The position numbers and the translations under genes are program-made. Of a DNA stretch of 64,000 nucleotides, positions 44,396-53,227 are shown piece after piece (within the stretch, counting starts at the first letter, position 1; every line of letters begins with the position of its first letter). The notes under the pieces are model-generated. The model had not been told where the DNA came from and made no database searches. It saw only the letters and a program-made list of their open reading frames with translations. The DNA is from CAVVGB01 sp963747715 (GTDB taxonomy: Bacteria > Actinomycetota > Thermoleophilia > Gaiellales > Gaiellaceae). The stretch is from positions 1 through 64,000 of the forward strand of contig CAVVGB010000003.1 in NCBI GenBank assembly GCA_963747715.1, in the 5' to 3' direction.

Positions 44396-45748
44396 GTGAC
44401 CCCCCAGCGCCGCATCGCTCTCGTCTCGATCGGCGCCGCTGTCGTCCTGATCGGGGTAAAGCTCGCCACCGGTCTTGCCACCGGAAGCCTCGGCCTCCTC
44501 TCCGAGGCCGCGCATTCCGGGACCGACCTCGTCGCGGCCGTGCTGACCTTCTTCGCGGTGGGAGTGGCCGTGCGCCCGCCCGACCGCGGACATGCCTACG
44601 GGCACGGGAAGGCGGAGCATTTGGCTGCGCTCGCTGAGGCGGCGATCCTCATCGTGCTCGCGCTGTTCGTGGCCAACGAGGCGGTCGAGCGTCTGAGGGG
44701 CGCGAACCCGGACCTCGACGTCACCTGGTGGGCGCTGGCCGTCATGGCGTTCGTGATCTTCCTCGACGCGAGCAGGGCGCTCGTGTCGCTGCGCGCCGCG
44801 CGCCGCTGGCAGAGCCCCGCGTTCGCGACGAGCGCCCTCCACTTCGCGAGCGACCTCGCAGGCTCGAGCGCGGTGTTCGTGGGGCTCATCGCGGCACGCG
44901 GCGGCTATGAGGACGGAGACGCAATCGCGGCGCTCTTCGTCGCCGTGCTCGTCGTCCTCGCCGCCTCACGGCTCATCCGGCAGAACGTGGACGTCCTCAT
45001 GGACCGTGTTCCCGACCACGCGCACGACGCTGCGCGCGCGGCGATCGAGGCGGAGGTTCCCGACGTTCAGCTGCGGCGGTTGCGCATGCGCCGAGCCGCG
45101 CGCGAGTACTTCGCCGACGTCGTGATCGGCGTTCCACCGGCGGCCGGCGTCGAACAGGCGCACGCTGCGGCGAGCGCGGTGGAGGAGGCGATCGAGCGCG
45201 CGGTTCCGGGAGCGGACGTCGTCGTGCACGTCGAGCCTCGCGAGGCGGCTGCGCTGCGAGAGCGCGCAGAGGCAGCAGCCATGCGGGATCCGCGCGTGCG
45301 CGAGATACACAACATCATCGTGCTCGAAGTCGAGAACCGAATCGAGTTGTCGTTGCATCTCAAGCTGCCGGCGTCACTCACACTTGCAGAAGCTCATGAA
45401 GTTGCAACGAGCGTCGAAATGGAGATACTTGACTCCAATCCGCAAATCGACGATGTACATACGCATCTCGAACCGCTCGCGGAACCGTCGCATGGACGAG
45501 CACTTTCATCACACGCGTCACCCACTGCAATGGATGCAGTGCGTCGCGTCGTACTCGACGTCACCAAAACCGAGCCGCGCAGTGTACGGTTCATTCACAC
45601 TGATGTCGGACTCGTCGCGTTTCTCACGCTCGGCATGGATGCAAACCGACCGCTGTCAGACGCGCATGCACTCGCGAGCGACATCGAGGAAAGGATTCGG
45701 AGGGCGCACCCTGAAATCTCAGAGGTTGTCGTCCACACCGAGCCCTAA
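44396..45748 (+). CDS. Cation diffusion facilitator transporter with two C-terminal dimer domains
   Basis: This 450-residue protein has six helices with the metal site SEAAHSGTDL and HGKAEHLAALAE in the first half and FASDLAGSSAVFVG in the second. The cytoplasmic C-terminal part has two ZT_dimer-like units (AIEAEVPDVQLRRLRMRR, then DPRVREIHNIIVLEVE). It exports divalent metals by proton antiport. The GTG start matches the protein start. From about 45,280 to the stop the DNA has clearly lower GC and different codon choice than the rest of the gene. Confidence 0.9.
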   Translation: MTPQRRIALVSIGAAVVLIGVKLATGLATGSLGLLSEAAHSGTDLVAAVLTFFAVGVAVRPPDRGHAYGHGKAEHLAALAEAAILIVLALFVANEAVERLRGANPDLDVTWWALAVMAFVIFLDASRALVSLRAARRWQSPAFATSALHFASDLAGSSAVFVGLIAARGGYEDGDAIAALFVAVLVVLAASRLIRQNVDVLMDRVPDHAHDAARAAIEAEVPDVQLRRLRMRRAAREYFADVVIGVPPAAGVEQAHAAASAVEEAIERAVPGADVVVHVEPREAAALRERAEAAAMRDPRVREIHNIIVLEVENRIELSLHLKLPASLTLAEAHEVATSVEMEILDSNPQIDDVHTHLEPLAEPSHGRALSSHASPTAMDAVRRVVLDVTKTEPRSVRFIHTDVGLVAFLTLGMDANRPLSDAHALASDIEERIRRAHPEISEVVVHTEP

Positions 45749-45803
45749 GCTACTCCGAACGTCACACCACCGCCCACACTGCACAGGTGAAAGGGGGTGA
45801 CCC

Positions 45804-46220
45804 ATGGCGATTACGCGGAAGAGAACTGCGCGGAAGTCCTCGGCCCGGAAGTCCACGGCCAAGCGCTCGACCACCCGTCGCAAGACAGCCGCCCGTAAGG
45901 CGGCGACGACGCGGAAGAGGACGACCGCACGTCGCAAGACAGCCGCCCGCAAGGGCGCAGCGACGAGGAAGCGGAAGACCACTCGTCGCAAGACAGCGGC
46001 CCGTAAGGGCGCAGCGGCGAGGAAGCGGAAGACGACCCGGCGCAAGACCACCCGGAAGAAGTCGACCGCGAAGCGGACGACCGCCCGGAGGAAGACCACC
46101 CGGAAGAAGTCCACCGCGAAGAGGAAGACCACCCGGCGCAAGACCACAGCCCGGAAGTCGACCGCTCGTCGGAGCACAGCACGTAGGAAGACGAGCCGCA
46201 GGAAGTCCTCGAAGCGCTAG
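45804..46220 (+). CDS. Histone-H1-like, extremely basic repeat protein
   Basis: The 138 residues are almost only Lys, Arg, Ala, Thr and Ser, in repeats such as TTRRKTAARK and TRKKSTAK. The pattern resembles the C-terminal tails of eukaryotic H1 and bacterial HC1/AlgP proteins, and should bind DNA or RNA electrostatically. It begins at ATG 45804 after GGGGGTGACCC and ends before a strong hairpin terminator, so it is its own transcription unit. The repeat structure recurs at DNA level with CGCAAGACAGCC blocks. Confidence 0.8.
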   Translation: MAITRKRTARKSSARKSTAKRSTTRRKTAARKAATTRKRTTARRKTAARKGAATRKRKTTRRKTAARKGAAARKRKTTRRKTTRKKSTAKRTTARRKTTRKKSTAKRKTTRRKTTARKSTARRSTARRKTSRRKSSKR

Positions 46221-46240
46221 GGACCGCGGCACCGATCGAC

Positions 46241-46280
46241 AAGGCCCCCGTTCGCGGCAACGACGGGGGCCTTTTCCTTT
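46241..46280. terminator. Intrinsic terminator after histone-like gene
   Basis: An AAGGCCCCCGT/ACGGGGGCCTTT stem with an 11-base loop is followed by CCTTTCCTTT. The strong stem and pyrimidine tail mark a terminator. Confidence 0.85.
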
Positions 46281-46360
46281 CCGGGCGGACCGGCCGGGGG
46301 CCGCTACGTCTACACGCGCGCGCGTCTGTCTATACGGCCCCCGGTACCATGGGGCTCGCC

Positions 46361-46442
46361 GGGGGAGTTCCCGAGCGGCCAAAGGGGACGGGCTGTAAAC
46401 CCGTTGGCTCTGCCTTCGCAGGTTCGAATCCTGCCTCCCCCA
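46361..46442 (+). tRNA. tRNA-Tyr (GTA)
   Basis: The acceptor stem GGGGGAG pairs with CTCCCCC at the 3' end, with A as discriminator. The anticodon loop CTGTAAA (GTA at 46395 to 46397) lies between stem arms ACGGG and CCCGT. A variable arm of class II size follows, then the T-loop GGTTCGAATCC. The class II form and GTA anticodon identify tRNA-Tyr. The genomic sequence ends CCT, so the CCA end is not encoded. Confidence 0.95.
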
Positions 46443-46446
46443 CCTC

Positions 46447-46607
46447 GCCCGTCTGGGCGACGGCCCTCCCGCCCGGCGGAGCCGGGCTCCAGGCCGCCCG
46501 ACGCCGCTGGCGGCAGGATCCTTCGCTCGCGGGCGCTCGCCGTACGTCTTTGTGTACTGTCTCGCGCCCGCTCGCTTGCCTCCCTTGCCAGCGGGCGGCC
46601 CAGACGA
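46447..46607. other. Strongly folded intergenic stretch
   Basis: The gap after tRNA-Tyr holds nested complementary blocks: CGTCTGGGC with GCCCAGACG, GGCCGCCC with GGGCGGCC, GCTGGC with GCCAGC, GCGGGCGC with GCGCCCGC, and a central GTAC/GTAC. Together they could form one long branched hairpin of about 160 bases. It is not a recognised RNA family to me. Confidence 0.5.
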
Positions 46608-46636
46608 CCGAGCAGGGGCCGACCCCCTTTCTAGCG

Positions 46637-46664
46637 TCTAGGGCCCATGCGGCCTCGCCGATAG
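46637..46664 (+). promoter_or_regulatory. Sigma-28-like promoter before first PilT gene
   Basis: TCTAG, 15 bases, then GCCGATAG, ending 12 bases before the ATG. It matches the motif family seen upstream of five pilus genes. Confidence 0.5.
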
Positions 46665-46676
46665 GCGAGAAGCGGC

Positions 46677-47855
46677 ATGAAGCTCGACGAATTCTTGGCA
46701 CGCGTTGTCGAACGCGGTGGAAGCGACCTGCATTTGAAGGTCGGCTCTCCTCCCATGGGCCGGATCGACGGCGACCTCGTCCCGATCGACGACCGGGCCC
46801 TCACCGACAGCGACCTCGAGGCCGTCCTCGTGAAGATCACCGAGCGCACGCCGGCCAAGCGGGAGCACTTCCTGGCCAACGGCGATCTCGACACCGCCTA
46901 CGTGGCCAACGAGCTCGGCCGCTTCCGCGTCAACGCCTTCCGCCAGCGGGGCGCGGTCTCGTTCGCCTTCCGCTTCATCCCCGCCTCGGTCCCCACCTTC
47001 CAGCAGCTCGGCCTTCCGGGCGGCGTCGAGCGCCTCGCCGAGGAGCACCGCGGCCTCGTCCTCGTCACGGGAGCGACGGGCTCGGGTAAGTCGACGACGC
47101 TCGCCGCGATGATCGACAAGATGAACCGGGGTCGCAAGCAGCACATCGTGACGATCGAGGACCCGATCGAGTTCGTCCACGAGGACCGGGGCTGCATCGT
47201 CAACCAGCGCGAGATCGGGCTCGACACCGAGTCGTACTCGCAGGCCCTCCGCCGCGTGCTGCGCCAGGACCCCGACGTCATCCTGATCGGCGAGCTGCGC
47301 GACGAGGAGTCGGCCAAGGCCGCCCTCCAGGCAGCCGAGTCGGGCCATTTCGTCCTCTCGACCATGCACACGATCGACACGACCGAGACGGTCGGCCGCC
47401 TCGTGGAGTTCTTCCCTGCGGCCAAGCAGATGATGGTGCGGACGATCCTCGCGGGCGTCCTGCGCGGCGTCGTCAGCCAGCGACTGCTGCCGAAGACCGG
47501 CGGCGGGCGCGTCGCCGCGGTCGAGGTGCTCGTCAACACCGCGCGGATCGCTGACCTCATCCGGGACCCGGTCAAGACCGACTCGATCCCGGAGGCGCTG
47601 GCCGAGGGCGACTTCCATCAGATGCAGACCTTCTCGCAGCACCTCGTGCAGCTCGTGCTCGAGGATCTCGTCGATCTCGAGACGGCCGCCGCGGCCGCGA
47701 CGAACCGCCACGACTTCGAGATCGCCGTGCAGCAGGCGCTCCGCCGACAGCAGGCGGCAGCGTCGAACGGCGCTCCTCACGAGGAGCCCGAGCCTGCAGA
47801 AGAGCCGGCGGACGAGAACGGCGTCGGCCTTCGACTCGCCTCCTCGGGCGAATGA
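46677..47855 (+). CDS. PilT/PilU-like type IV pilus retraction ATPase
   Basis: This 392-residue protein has the PilT layout: N-terminal MKLDEFLARVVERGGSDLHLKVG, Walker A GATGSGKSTTLA, the aspartate box IEDPIEF, Walker B DPDVILIGELRD, and the His box HTIDTTETVGRLVEFFP. It powers retraction. The C-terminal 60 residues form a Glu-rich tail beyond the standard domain. The ATG lies 12 bases after a sigma-28-like element. The stop overlaps the next gene (ATGA). A second PilT-type gene exists at 56,882, so one of the pair may be PilU-like. Confidence 0.92.
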   Translation: MKLDEFLARVVERGGSDLHLKVGSPPMGRIDGDLVPIDDRALTDSDLEAVLVKITERTPAKREHFLANGDLDTAYVANELGRFRVNAFRQRGAVSFAFRFIPASVPTFQQLGLPGGVERLAEEHRGLVLVTGATGSGKSTTLAAMIDKMNRGRKQHIVTIEDPIEFVHEDRGCIVNQREIGLDTESYSQALRRVLRQDPDVILIGELRDEESAKAALQAAESGHFVLSTMHTIDTTETVGRLVEFFPAAKQMMVRTILAGVLRGVVSQRLLPKTGGGRVAAVEVLVNTARIADLIRDPVKTDSIPEALAEGDFHQMQTFSQHLVQLVLEDLVDLETAAAAATNRHDFEIAVQQALRRQQAAASNGAPHEEPEPAEEPADENGVGLRLASSGE

Positions 47856-49348
47856 AGCGCATCGCCGTCCAGCTCGCGGCGCTGGCTGCGCTTGCGCTCA
47901 CCACCGCCGGCGCCGCCTCGGCGCAGGTCTTCCACGTCGTCACGCCCCCCGACACGCCGAGCGTCCGCGTTCCGAGCTACACGGTCCCCAACGCGGCCAA
48001 CTCGCTGAAGCTGCCCTCGCCGCTCGACCAGCCGCCCGCCGTGCCCGAGGTGCGCTCCTACGAAGAGCTCCTCGAGCTCTGGCATCGAGCGGGCGCCGCG
48101 TACGGCGTCCCCTGGGACGTGCTCGCCGCCATCAACAAGATCGAGTCGAACTTCGGTCAGAACATGGGACCGAGCTACGCAGGCGCGCTCGGGTGGATGC
48201 AGTTCATCCCTTCGTCGTGGCTGCGGTGGGGAATGGATGCCGATGGCGACGGAATCGCGGATCCCTGGAACCCCGACGACGCCGTGTTCGCGGCCGCCCG
48301 CTACCTCGCTGCGGCCGGCGCGCACAAGAGCCTCTCGCGCGCGATCTTTGCCTACAACCACGCGCAGTGGTACGTCGACGACGTCCTCCGCCTCGCCCGC
48401 GTCTTCCGCAAGTCGGACTCCGGTTTCGCCTTCGGCGAGTTCGCCTTCCCGGCCCCGTCGAGCGACGTGCTGGCCGCCGCCGACCTCGAGGCGCGCCTGG
48501 CTGCCGCCCGTCGCCAGGTGACGAAGGCGCGGCAGGCCATCCCGAACGCCGAGCGGAAGCTCGAGAAGCTCGAACGGCGGCGCCTCGCGCTCGAGCGCCG
48601 CGCGGGGAACCTGAAGCTCTCGGACGCGAAGTTCGCGGATCTCGAAAGGCGCATCGCCGGGCTCGAGCGCGAGCAGTTCCGCACCGAGCGCGGCATCGCG
48701 CAGGCGGGCCTGGCGCTCGAAAAGGCGGTTGCAGCCGTCGACGCCCTCCGCGCCGAGGCCGAGTCGGCCGCGCTTCAACCGGAGCAGGCTGCCGTCACCC
48801 CGACGCCGGCCGGCGATTACGTCTTCCCGGTGGGCGGGGGCCCCGAGCTCGTCTCCGTCGCGCACGACCACCACGACTATCCCGCCGCGGACATCGCCGC
48901 CCCGGAGGGATCGCCGCTGTACGCGCTGGCGAACTCCACCGTCGTGGCGACGTATCCCGATGGGGGCGGCCGCTGCGGCATCGGCCTCAAGCTCCGCGTC
49001 GACGGCGGCGCTCTCTACGTCTATTGCCACCTTGCCTACCTCGAGCCGAGCGTCACGCCGGGAACGGCCCTGGCCGCCGGCGCGCCCGTCGGCCTCGTCG
49101 GCTCGACCGGCAACTCGACGGGCCCGCATCTCCATCTCCAGTACTCGCCCGCCGTTGCCTACCCCCAGGCGCAGCCGTGGTTCGAGTCATTCGCCGGCGC
49201 CGCGTTCAGCTGGCAGGACGCGCCGACGCCCAGGGTCCACGCCCGCAGCGCCGCGAGGGCGGCTAAACCGGCCCAGACAGCCCCGGTCTTCCACGTCGTC
49301 GGGGCCCCGACGATGCACGTCGAGCGCGTCGTGACCTTCAGCCGGTAG
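47852..49348 (+). CDS. Secreted murein hydrolase: lytic transglycosylase plus M23 endopeptidase
   Basis: This 498-residue protein has a signal peptide (AALAALALTTAGAASA), then an MltB-like lytic transglycosylase domain (IESNFGQNMGPSYAGALGWMQFIP with the catalytic Glu, and an EF-like DADGDGIAD loop). A long charged coiled coil follows, then an M23 peptidase domain (HDYPAADIAAP and GPHLHLQ). The two activities would cut glycan strands and peptide cross-links. The gene is coupled to pilT, which suggests that it opens peptidoglycan for pilus passage. Confidence 0.9.
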   Translation: MKRIAVQLAALAALALTTAGAASAQVFHVVTPPDTPSVRVPSYTVPNAANSLKLPSPLDQPPAVPEVRSYEELLELWHRAGAAYGVPWDVLAAINKIESNFGQNMGPSYAGALGWMQFIPSSWLRWGMDADGDGIADPWNPDDAVFAAARYLAAAGAHKSLSRAIFAYNHAQWYVDDVLRLARVFRKSDSGFAFGEFAFPAPSSDVLAAADLEARLAAARRQVTKARQAIPNAERKLEKLERRRLALERRAGNLKLSDAKFADLERRIAGLEREQFRTERGIAQAGLALEKAVAAVDALRAEAESAALQPEQAAVTPTPAGDYVFPVGGGPELVSVAHDHHDYPAADIAAPEGSPLYALANSTVVATYPDGGGRCGIGLKLRVDGGALYVYCHLAYLEPSVTPGTALAAGAPVGLVGSTGNSTGPHLHLQYSPAVAYPQAQPWFESFAGAAFSWQDAPTPRVHARSAARAAKPAQTAPVFHVVGAPTMHVERVVTFSR

Positions 49349-49386
49349 TCCCGGTTTTCCTACCCGCGTTCATACCTGGTAGGGGG

Positions 49387-49414
49387 TTGATTTTCCCGCT
49401 TTGCGTGCCGATTT
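49387..49414 (+). promoter_or_regulatory. Sigma-28-like promoter before PASTA gene
   Basis: TTGAT, 15 bases, then GCCGATTT, ending 7 bases before the ATG. The -35 part is a weaker match than in the other copies. Confidence 0.4.
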
Positions 49415-49421
49415 GAGCCAC

Positions 49422-50303
49422 ATGGCGTCCCGTCTAGCTGCGCTGCTGCCCCGCCTGCTAGTACTCACGGTCATCTGGCTCCTCGGCACGGCCACCTACA
49501 CGGTGGCGGCCGGGAGCGGAGGCCAAGAGCCCGCACCGGCGGCGGCCGAGCCTGCCCCGAAACGGCCGGAGATCCTCGAGGTGCCCGACGTTCGCCGACA
49601 GGCCTACGTCTTCGCCAAGGGCATTCTCCAGGACGCCGGCTTCGCCTGGAACGTCGAGGGCTCCGTGCGCGGCTACGCCGCCAACACGGTCGTCGCCCAG
49701 CGACCCGCGCCCGGCACCCGCGTGGTCGACAACGGCGCGCCGATCGTCGTCGTCCGGCTGGCCCGCAACACGTCCTACAGCGAACGCGGCCTCCCGGAGA
49801 ACAGCTCGCCCTACGGCGGAACGCCGATCGTCCTCGCCTCGACCCTGAGGAAGGAAGCTCCCGAGCCGGCCACGACCACGACCACGACCACCGAGACGAC
49901 GGAAACGACGGCGACGACGACCGCACCGCAGCCGCCGGCCCCCCAGCCGCCGCCGCCTGCCGCCCCGCAGCCTCAGCCGCAGGAGGAGGGCCGCGAGCCC
50001 GACTTCGTCGTTCCCAATGCTCCCCAAGAGCCCGCCGACGAGATGCCCTTGCCGCGGCGCGCCAAGCGGCTCGCCGACCGCGTCGAGGATGCGTCGAAGC
50101 CCACGAAGAACCTCGTCGACTTCTGGCTCTACCAGCATTCGTGGATCGTCTACGGCGCCCGGTACGGCTGGGCGGACGGCGACGAGGCCCTTCGCATCCT
50201 CATCCGCGTCGACCAGATGCTGCAGCGGCGCTGGGACTTCGGCGCGCGCAGCGAGCGCGTCGCGCGCAAGGCCCTCGCGTACGTCGAGAGCCAGCAGAAG
50301 TGA
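49422..50303 (+). CDS. Membrane-anchored PASTA-domain protein
   Basis: This 293-residue protein has an N-terminal membrane helix (LPRLLVLTVIWLLGTATY), an extracellular PASTA domain (EVPDVRRQAYVFAKGILQDAGF, VVAQRPAPGTRVVDNG), and a long linker of Thr, Pro and Gln. It ends in a conserved helical segment (WLYQHSWIVYGARYGWADGDEALRILIRVDQML). PASTA domains bind peptidoglycan fragments or lipid II. Its position in the pilus operon suggests a role in anchoring or sensing at the wall. The GTG of the next gene overlaps its stop. Confidence 0.8.
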   Translation: MASRLAALLPRLLVLTVIWLLGTATYTVAAGSGGQEPAPAAAEPAPKRPEILEVPDVRRQAYVFAKGILQDAGFAWNVEGSVRGYAANTVVAQRPAPGTRVVDNGAPIVVVRLARNTSYSERGLPENSSPYGGTPIVLASTLRKEAPEPATTTTTTTETTETTATTTAPQPPAPQPPPPAAPQPQPQEEGREPDFVVPNAPQEPADEMPLPRRAKRLADRVEDASKPTKNLVDFWLYQHSWIVYGARYGWADGDEALRILIRVDQMLQRRWDFGARSERVARKALAYVESQQK

Positions 50304-50872
50304 CCTTTCCCTCGTTGCCCGCGGCCGGGCGCCAGGAGGGGGGCTACTCCCTCGTCGAGCTGATCGCGGTCATGTCGATCTTCCTGCTCATCCTGACCGG
50401 GCTCACGACGCTGTTCGCATCCGGCGCCAGGGCCGAGATGGACCTGAACCGCCGCTTCGAGGCGCAGCAGAACGCTCGCCTCGCCCTCGACAAGCTGCGG
50501 CGCGAGCTGCACTGCTCGAGCGGCATCAAGGCGACCAACGACACGGCCCTCCCGACCACTCCCGTGACCGCCATCAAGGTCACGCTCCCGTCCCACTGCC
50601 CGACCGCCGGAGGGGTGAACGTCACGGTGATCTACGACACCGTGCTCGTCTCCGCCAACCGCTGGAAGCTCCAGCGCACGAAGTCGGGCGGGGCGGCCGT
50701 CCCCGTGGCGGATTACCTCACAAACGACGATGTCTTCACGTATTACGCCCAGTCCACAGCCAGCCGGGCCCGCCTCCACGTCGACCTTCCCGTCAACGTC
50801 AACCCGAACGAGGGATGGAAGCAGTGGCGGCTCATTGACGACATCGTCCTGAGGAACACCCTGCGGGAATAA
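50300..50872 (+). CDS. Minor prepilin (PilW/ComGF-like)
   Basis: This 190-residue protein has a short leader with the prepilin site EGGYSLVELIAVMSIFLLILTG, giving conserved Glu5 in the mature protein. The C-terminal domain is beta-rich with two cysteines (LHCSSGI and SHCPTAG). The GTG start overlaps the PASTA stop. It is probably a minor pilin at the pilus tip, and PilW or ComGF are the closest known counterparts. Confidence 0.75.
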   Translation: MTFPSLPAAGRQEGGYSLVELIAVMSIFLLILTGLTTLFASGARAEMDLNRRFEAQQNARLALDKLRRELHCSSGIKATNDTALPTTPVTAIKVTLPSHCPTAGGVNVTVIYDTVLVSANRWKLQRTKSGGAAVPVADYLTNDDVFTYYAQSTASRARLHVDLPVNVNPNEGWKQWRLIDDIVLRNTLRE

Positions 50873-50892
50873 CCCTGCGATCCCGGGACACC

Positions 50893-52398
50893 ATGAACAA
50901 CAGATTGCGGCGACTGTTCAAGCGACAGGACGGCATCACGCTCATCATGGCGGTGGGCATCCTCGGCGTGCTCTCGTTCACCGGCGCGACGATGATCTAC
51001 TACTCGAGCACGAACGCCCGCAGCGCCGAGTTCTCGGTGGACTCGACAAGCGCCTATGACCTCGCCGAGGCCGGCATCAACGAGATGATGGCCGTTCTCT
51101 CCCGGCCCGAGAACAACTCGCTCAAGCCGGACCTGCTTCCGACCACCACGAGCACCTACGACTCCGGCAGCGTCACCTGGACCGGAACGCTCGATGCTGC
51201 CACCGCGACCTGGTCCCTGACCTCGACGGGCAAGATCAAGAACCCGACGTCGCGGAACGTCTCCGACGTGCAGCGCACGCTGACGGCCAAGGTGCCGGTG
51301 ACGGCAACGCTCACACAGCCGCTGAACAACCCCTCTTGGAACTACATCTTCTCCACGCGCACGGGTAACACGTGCGACATGACCGTGTCCCAGAACGTGA
51401 GCGGATCCTCCCGGCTCTACGTGATGGGCAATCTCTGCCTCAACAACAACGCCGACATCAACCAGACCTCGCTCCTGGTCAAGGGCAACCTGGACATGGA
51501 CAACAACTCGGACGTCGGCACATCGGCGAGCATGGACACCAGGGTGGAGACGTACGTCGGCGGCAACTGCCGATACCACAACGGAGCGTGGGCCACGCCG
51601 TGCACAGGCAACCAGGACAGCCGGCACATCTTTTCGAAGAAGGACGGCCCCAACTGGGTCGTCGGCGTCAACAACACGGTGCCCGTCATCGCAGCGCCGG
51701 CTGCCGATTGGACGAACTGGTACTCCAACTCGATCCCGGGCCCGACGCAGGATTGCACGACGACCAACGGCGCGCGCAGCGGGACCTTGCCGACCTGGGA
51801 CAACGACGCGGTTAGGAACAACAGCGTCACCACCATCTTCGAGTTGACCCCTGCGTCCTCGTACACCTGCCGCGTGGGGCCTGCCAACAGTCCCAGCGGC
51901 GAGTTCTCTTGGAACGCGACGACGAAGACCCTGACCGTCTACGGGACGATCTTCATCGACGGCAGCGTGAGTGCGACGAATGCAAGCCTCAACCAGTACA
52001 ACGGACAGGCCACCATCTACGTGTCCGGGACGCTCCTCTTCAACAACAACACGAAGCTGTGCGGAGGGGTCTCCGGCTCGAACTGCGACTTCGCCAACTG
52101 GAATCCGAACACGGAGATGCTCACCTTCGTCACCAATTCCAGCGGCGGGCAGGCGGGGACTGGAAACGGCATTCACGTCTCGAACGGAGCGCAGTTCCAG
52201 GGTGGGCTCTTCGCGACCGGGAACGTCCAGTTCAGCCAGAACTCCCGCTCGGACGGGCCGATCGTCGGTAGCGAGATCATCTTCGACAACAACGTCAACA
52301 ACGACGCGTTTCCGACGATCACGACCGTCCCGGTGGGCATGCCGGGCAACCCTGCGGTCTACGCCCAACCGAACCCGCCGCAGCTCTACAGCGGTTAG
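50893..52398 (+). CDS. PilX-like pilus-associated protein with repetitive beta structure
   Basis: This 501-residue protein begins with a prepilin-like hydrophobic helix (DGITLIMAVGILGVL, without a normal Glu5) like PilX/GspK N termini. The rest has many Asn-rich turn repeats (NNNADINQTSLLVKGNLDMDNNSDVG, LLFNNNTKLCGG) that suggest a solenoid or beta-helix. Paired cysteines may form disulfides. It lies between a minor prepilin and the peptidase, so it is probably a minor pilin or adhesin. Confidence 0.7.
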   Translation: MNNRLRRLFKRQDGITLIMAVGILGVLSFTGATMIYYSSTNARSAEFSVDSTSAYDLAEAGINEMMAVLSRPENNSLKPDLLPTTTSTYDSGSVTWTGTLDAATATWSLTSTGKIKNPTSRNVSDVQRTLTAKVPVTATLTQPLNNPSWNYIFSTRTGNTCDMTVSQNVSGSSRLYVMGNLCLNNNADINQTSLLVKGNLDMDNNSDVGTSASMDTRVETYVGGNCRYHNGAWATPCTGNQDSRHIFSKKDGPNWVVGVNNTVPVIAAPAADWTNWYSNSIPGPTQDCTTTNGARSGTLPTWDNDAVRNNSVTTIFELTPASSYTCRVGPANSPSGEFSWNATTKTLTVYGTIFIDGSVSATNASLNQYNGQATIYVSGTLLFNNNTKLCGGVSGSNCDFANWNPNTEMLTFVTNSSGGQAGTGNGIHVSNGAQFQGGLFATGNVQFSQNSRSDGPIVGSEIIFDNNVNNDAFPTITTVPVGMPGNPAVYAQPNPPQLYSG

Positions 52399-52423
52399 AG
52401 CGTTCGACCGATAACGAGGCGGT

Positions 52424-53176
52424 ATGGACGCCGCGCTCGCAGCCCTCGTCTTCGCACCGGCCCTCGCCGTCGGCAGCTTCCTGAACGTCGTCGCGGCGCG
52501 CCTGCCCGAGCGGCGCTCCCTCGTCCACCCACGCTCGGCCTGCCCGCATTGCGAGAAGGAGATCGCGTGGTACGACAACGTGCCGCTCCTGTCATACGCG
52601 CTCCTCCGTGGACGGTGCCGGCACTGCAGCGAGCCGATCGGGCTTCGCTACCCCGCGGTGGAGCTGGCGACCGGCCTCCTCGTCGCGGCCTGCTTCTTCC
52701 GCTTCGGCTTCACCGGCGAGGCGTTCGTTGCCGCGGTCTTCGCGGCGACACTCGTCGTTCTCTCGGCGATCGACGTCGAGCGGCGCATCCTGCCCGACCT
52801 GATCGTCCTGCCCGCGACCGTGATCGTCCTGGCCGCCAACATCGCCCTCTTCCCCGACCGAACGCTCGAATGGGTGCTCGCGTCCCTCGGCGCCGCGCTC
52901 TTCCTCTTCGTGGCTCTGCTCGCCTATCCCAGCGGGATGGGCATGGGGGACGTGAAGCTCGCCCTGCTCCTCGGCGCCGGCCTCGGATGGACGGTCGGGG
53001 TCGGGATGATGGTCGGGATGCTCACCGCCCTCGTCGCGAGCACGGTCCTCTTCGCCCGCCACGGGCTCTCGGCGCGGAAGATGGCTATCCCCTTTGGGCC
53101 GTTCCTCGCCTTCGGGGCCCTGGTCGCGCTCTTTTGGGGCGAGGGCCTCCTCGACGCGTACCTAAGCCGCTTCTAG
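52424..53176 (+). CDS. Prepilin peptidase PilD/GspO (A24 family)
   Basis: This 250-residue membrane protein has the N-terminal CPHC...CRHC zinc ribbon and the two catalytic aspartates in AIDVERRILPD and GMGMGDVKLA. It cleaves and N-methylates prepilin leaders. The length and topology are normal. The substrates should include PilA and the minor prepilins encoded around it. Confidence 0.94.
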   Translation: MDAALAALVFAPALAVGSFLNVVAARLPERRSLVHPRSACPHCEKEIAWYDNVPLLSYALLRGRCRHCSEPIGLRYPAVELATGLLVAACFFRFGFTGEAFVAAVFAATLVVLSAIDVERRILPDLIVLPATVIVLAANIALFPDRTLEWVLASLGAALFLFVALLAYPSGMGMGDVKLALLLGAGLGWTVGVGMMVGMLTALVASTVLFARHGLSARKMAIPFGPFLAFGALVALFWGEGLLDAYLSRF

Positions 53177-53191
53177 CCGCCTAATCCCCTT

Positions 53192-53219
53192 TCAGGGGGT
53201 TGCAGGTTCGTGCCGATAA
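53192..53219 (+). promoter_or_regulatory. Sigma-28-like promoter before pilB
   Basis: TCAGG, 15 bases, then GCCGATAA, an exact -10 match, ending 8 bases before the GTG start. Confidence 0.5.
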
Positions 53220-53227
53220 GTCAGTAG

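Noticed and set aside
46361..46442. Phage or island insertion at tRNA-Tyr
   Set aside because: No integrase, no direct repeat of the 3' end and no composition change nearby.
46638..49135. Long minus-strand open frames opposite pilT and the hydrolase
   Set aside because: They overlap genes with Walker motifs and hydrolase signatures and show no domains of their own.
50743..52578. 611-residue minus-strand open frame over the PilX-like gene
   Set aside because: His/Arg/Val-rich antisense of an Asn-rich gene. The plus-strand protein has a prepilin-like helix.
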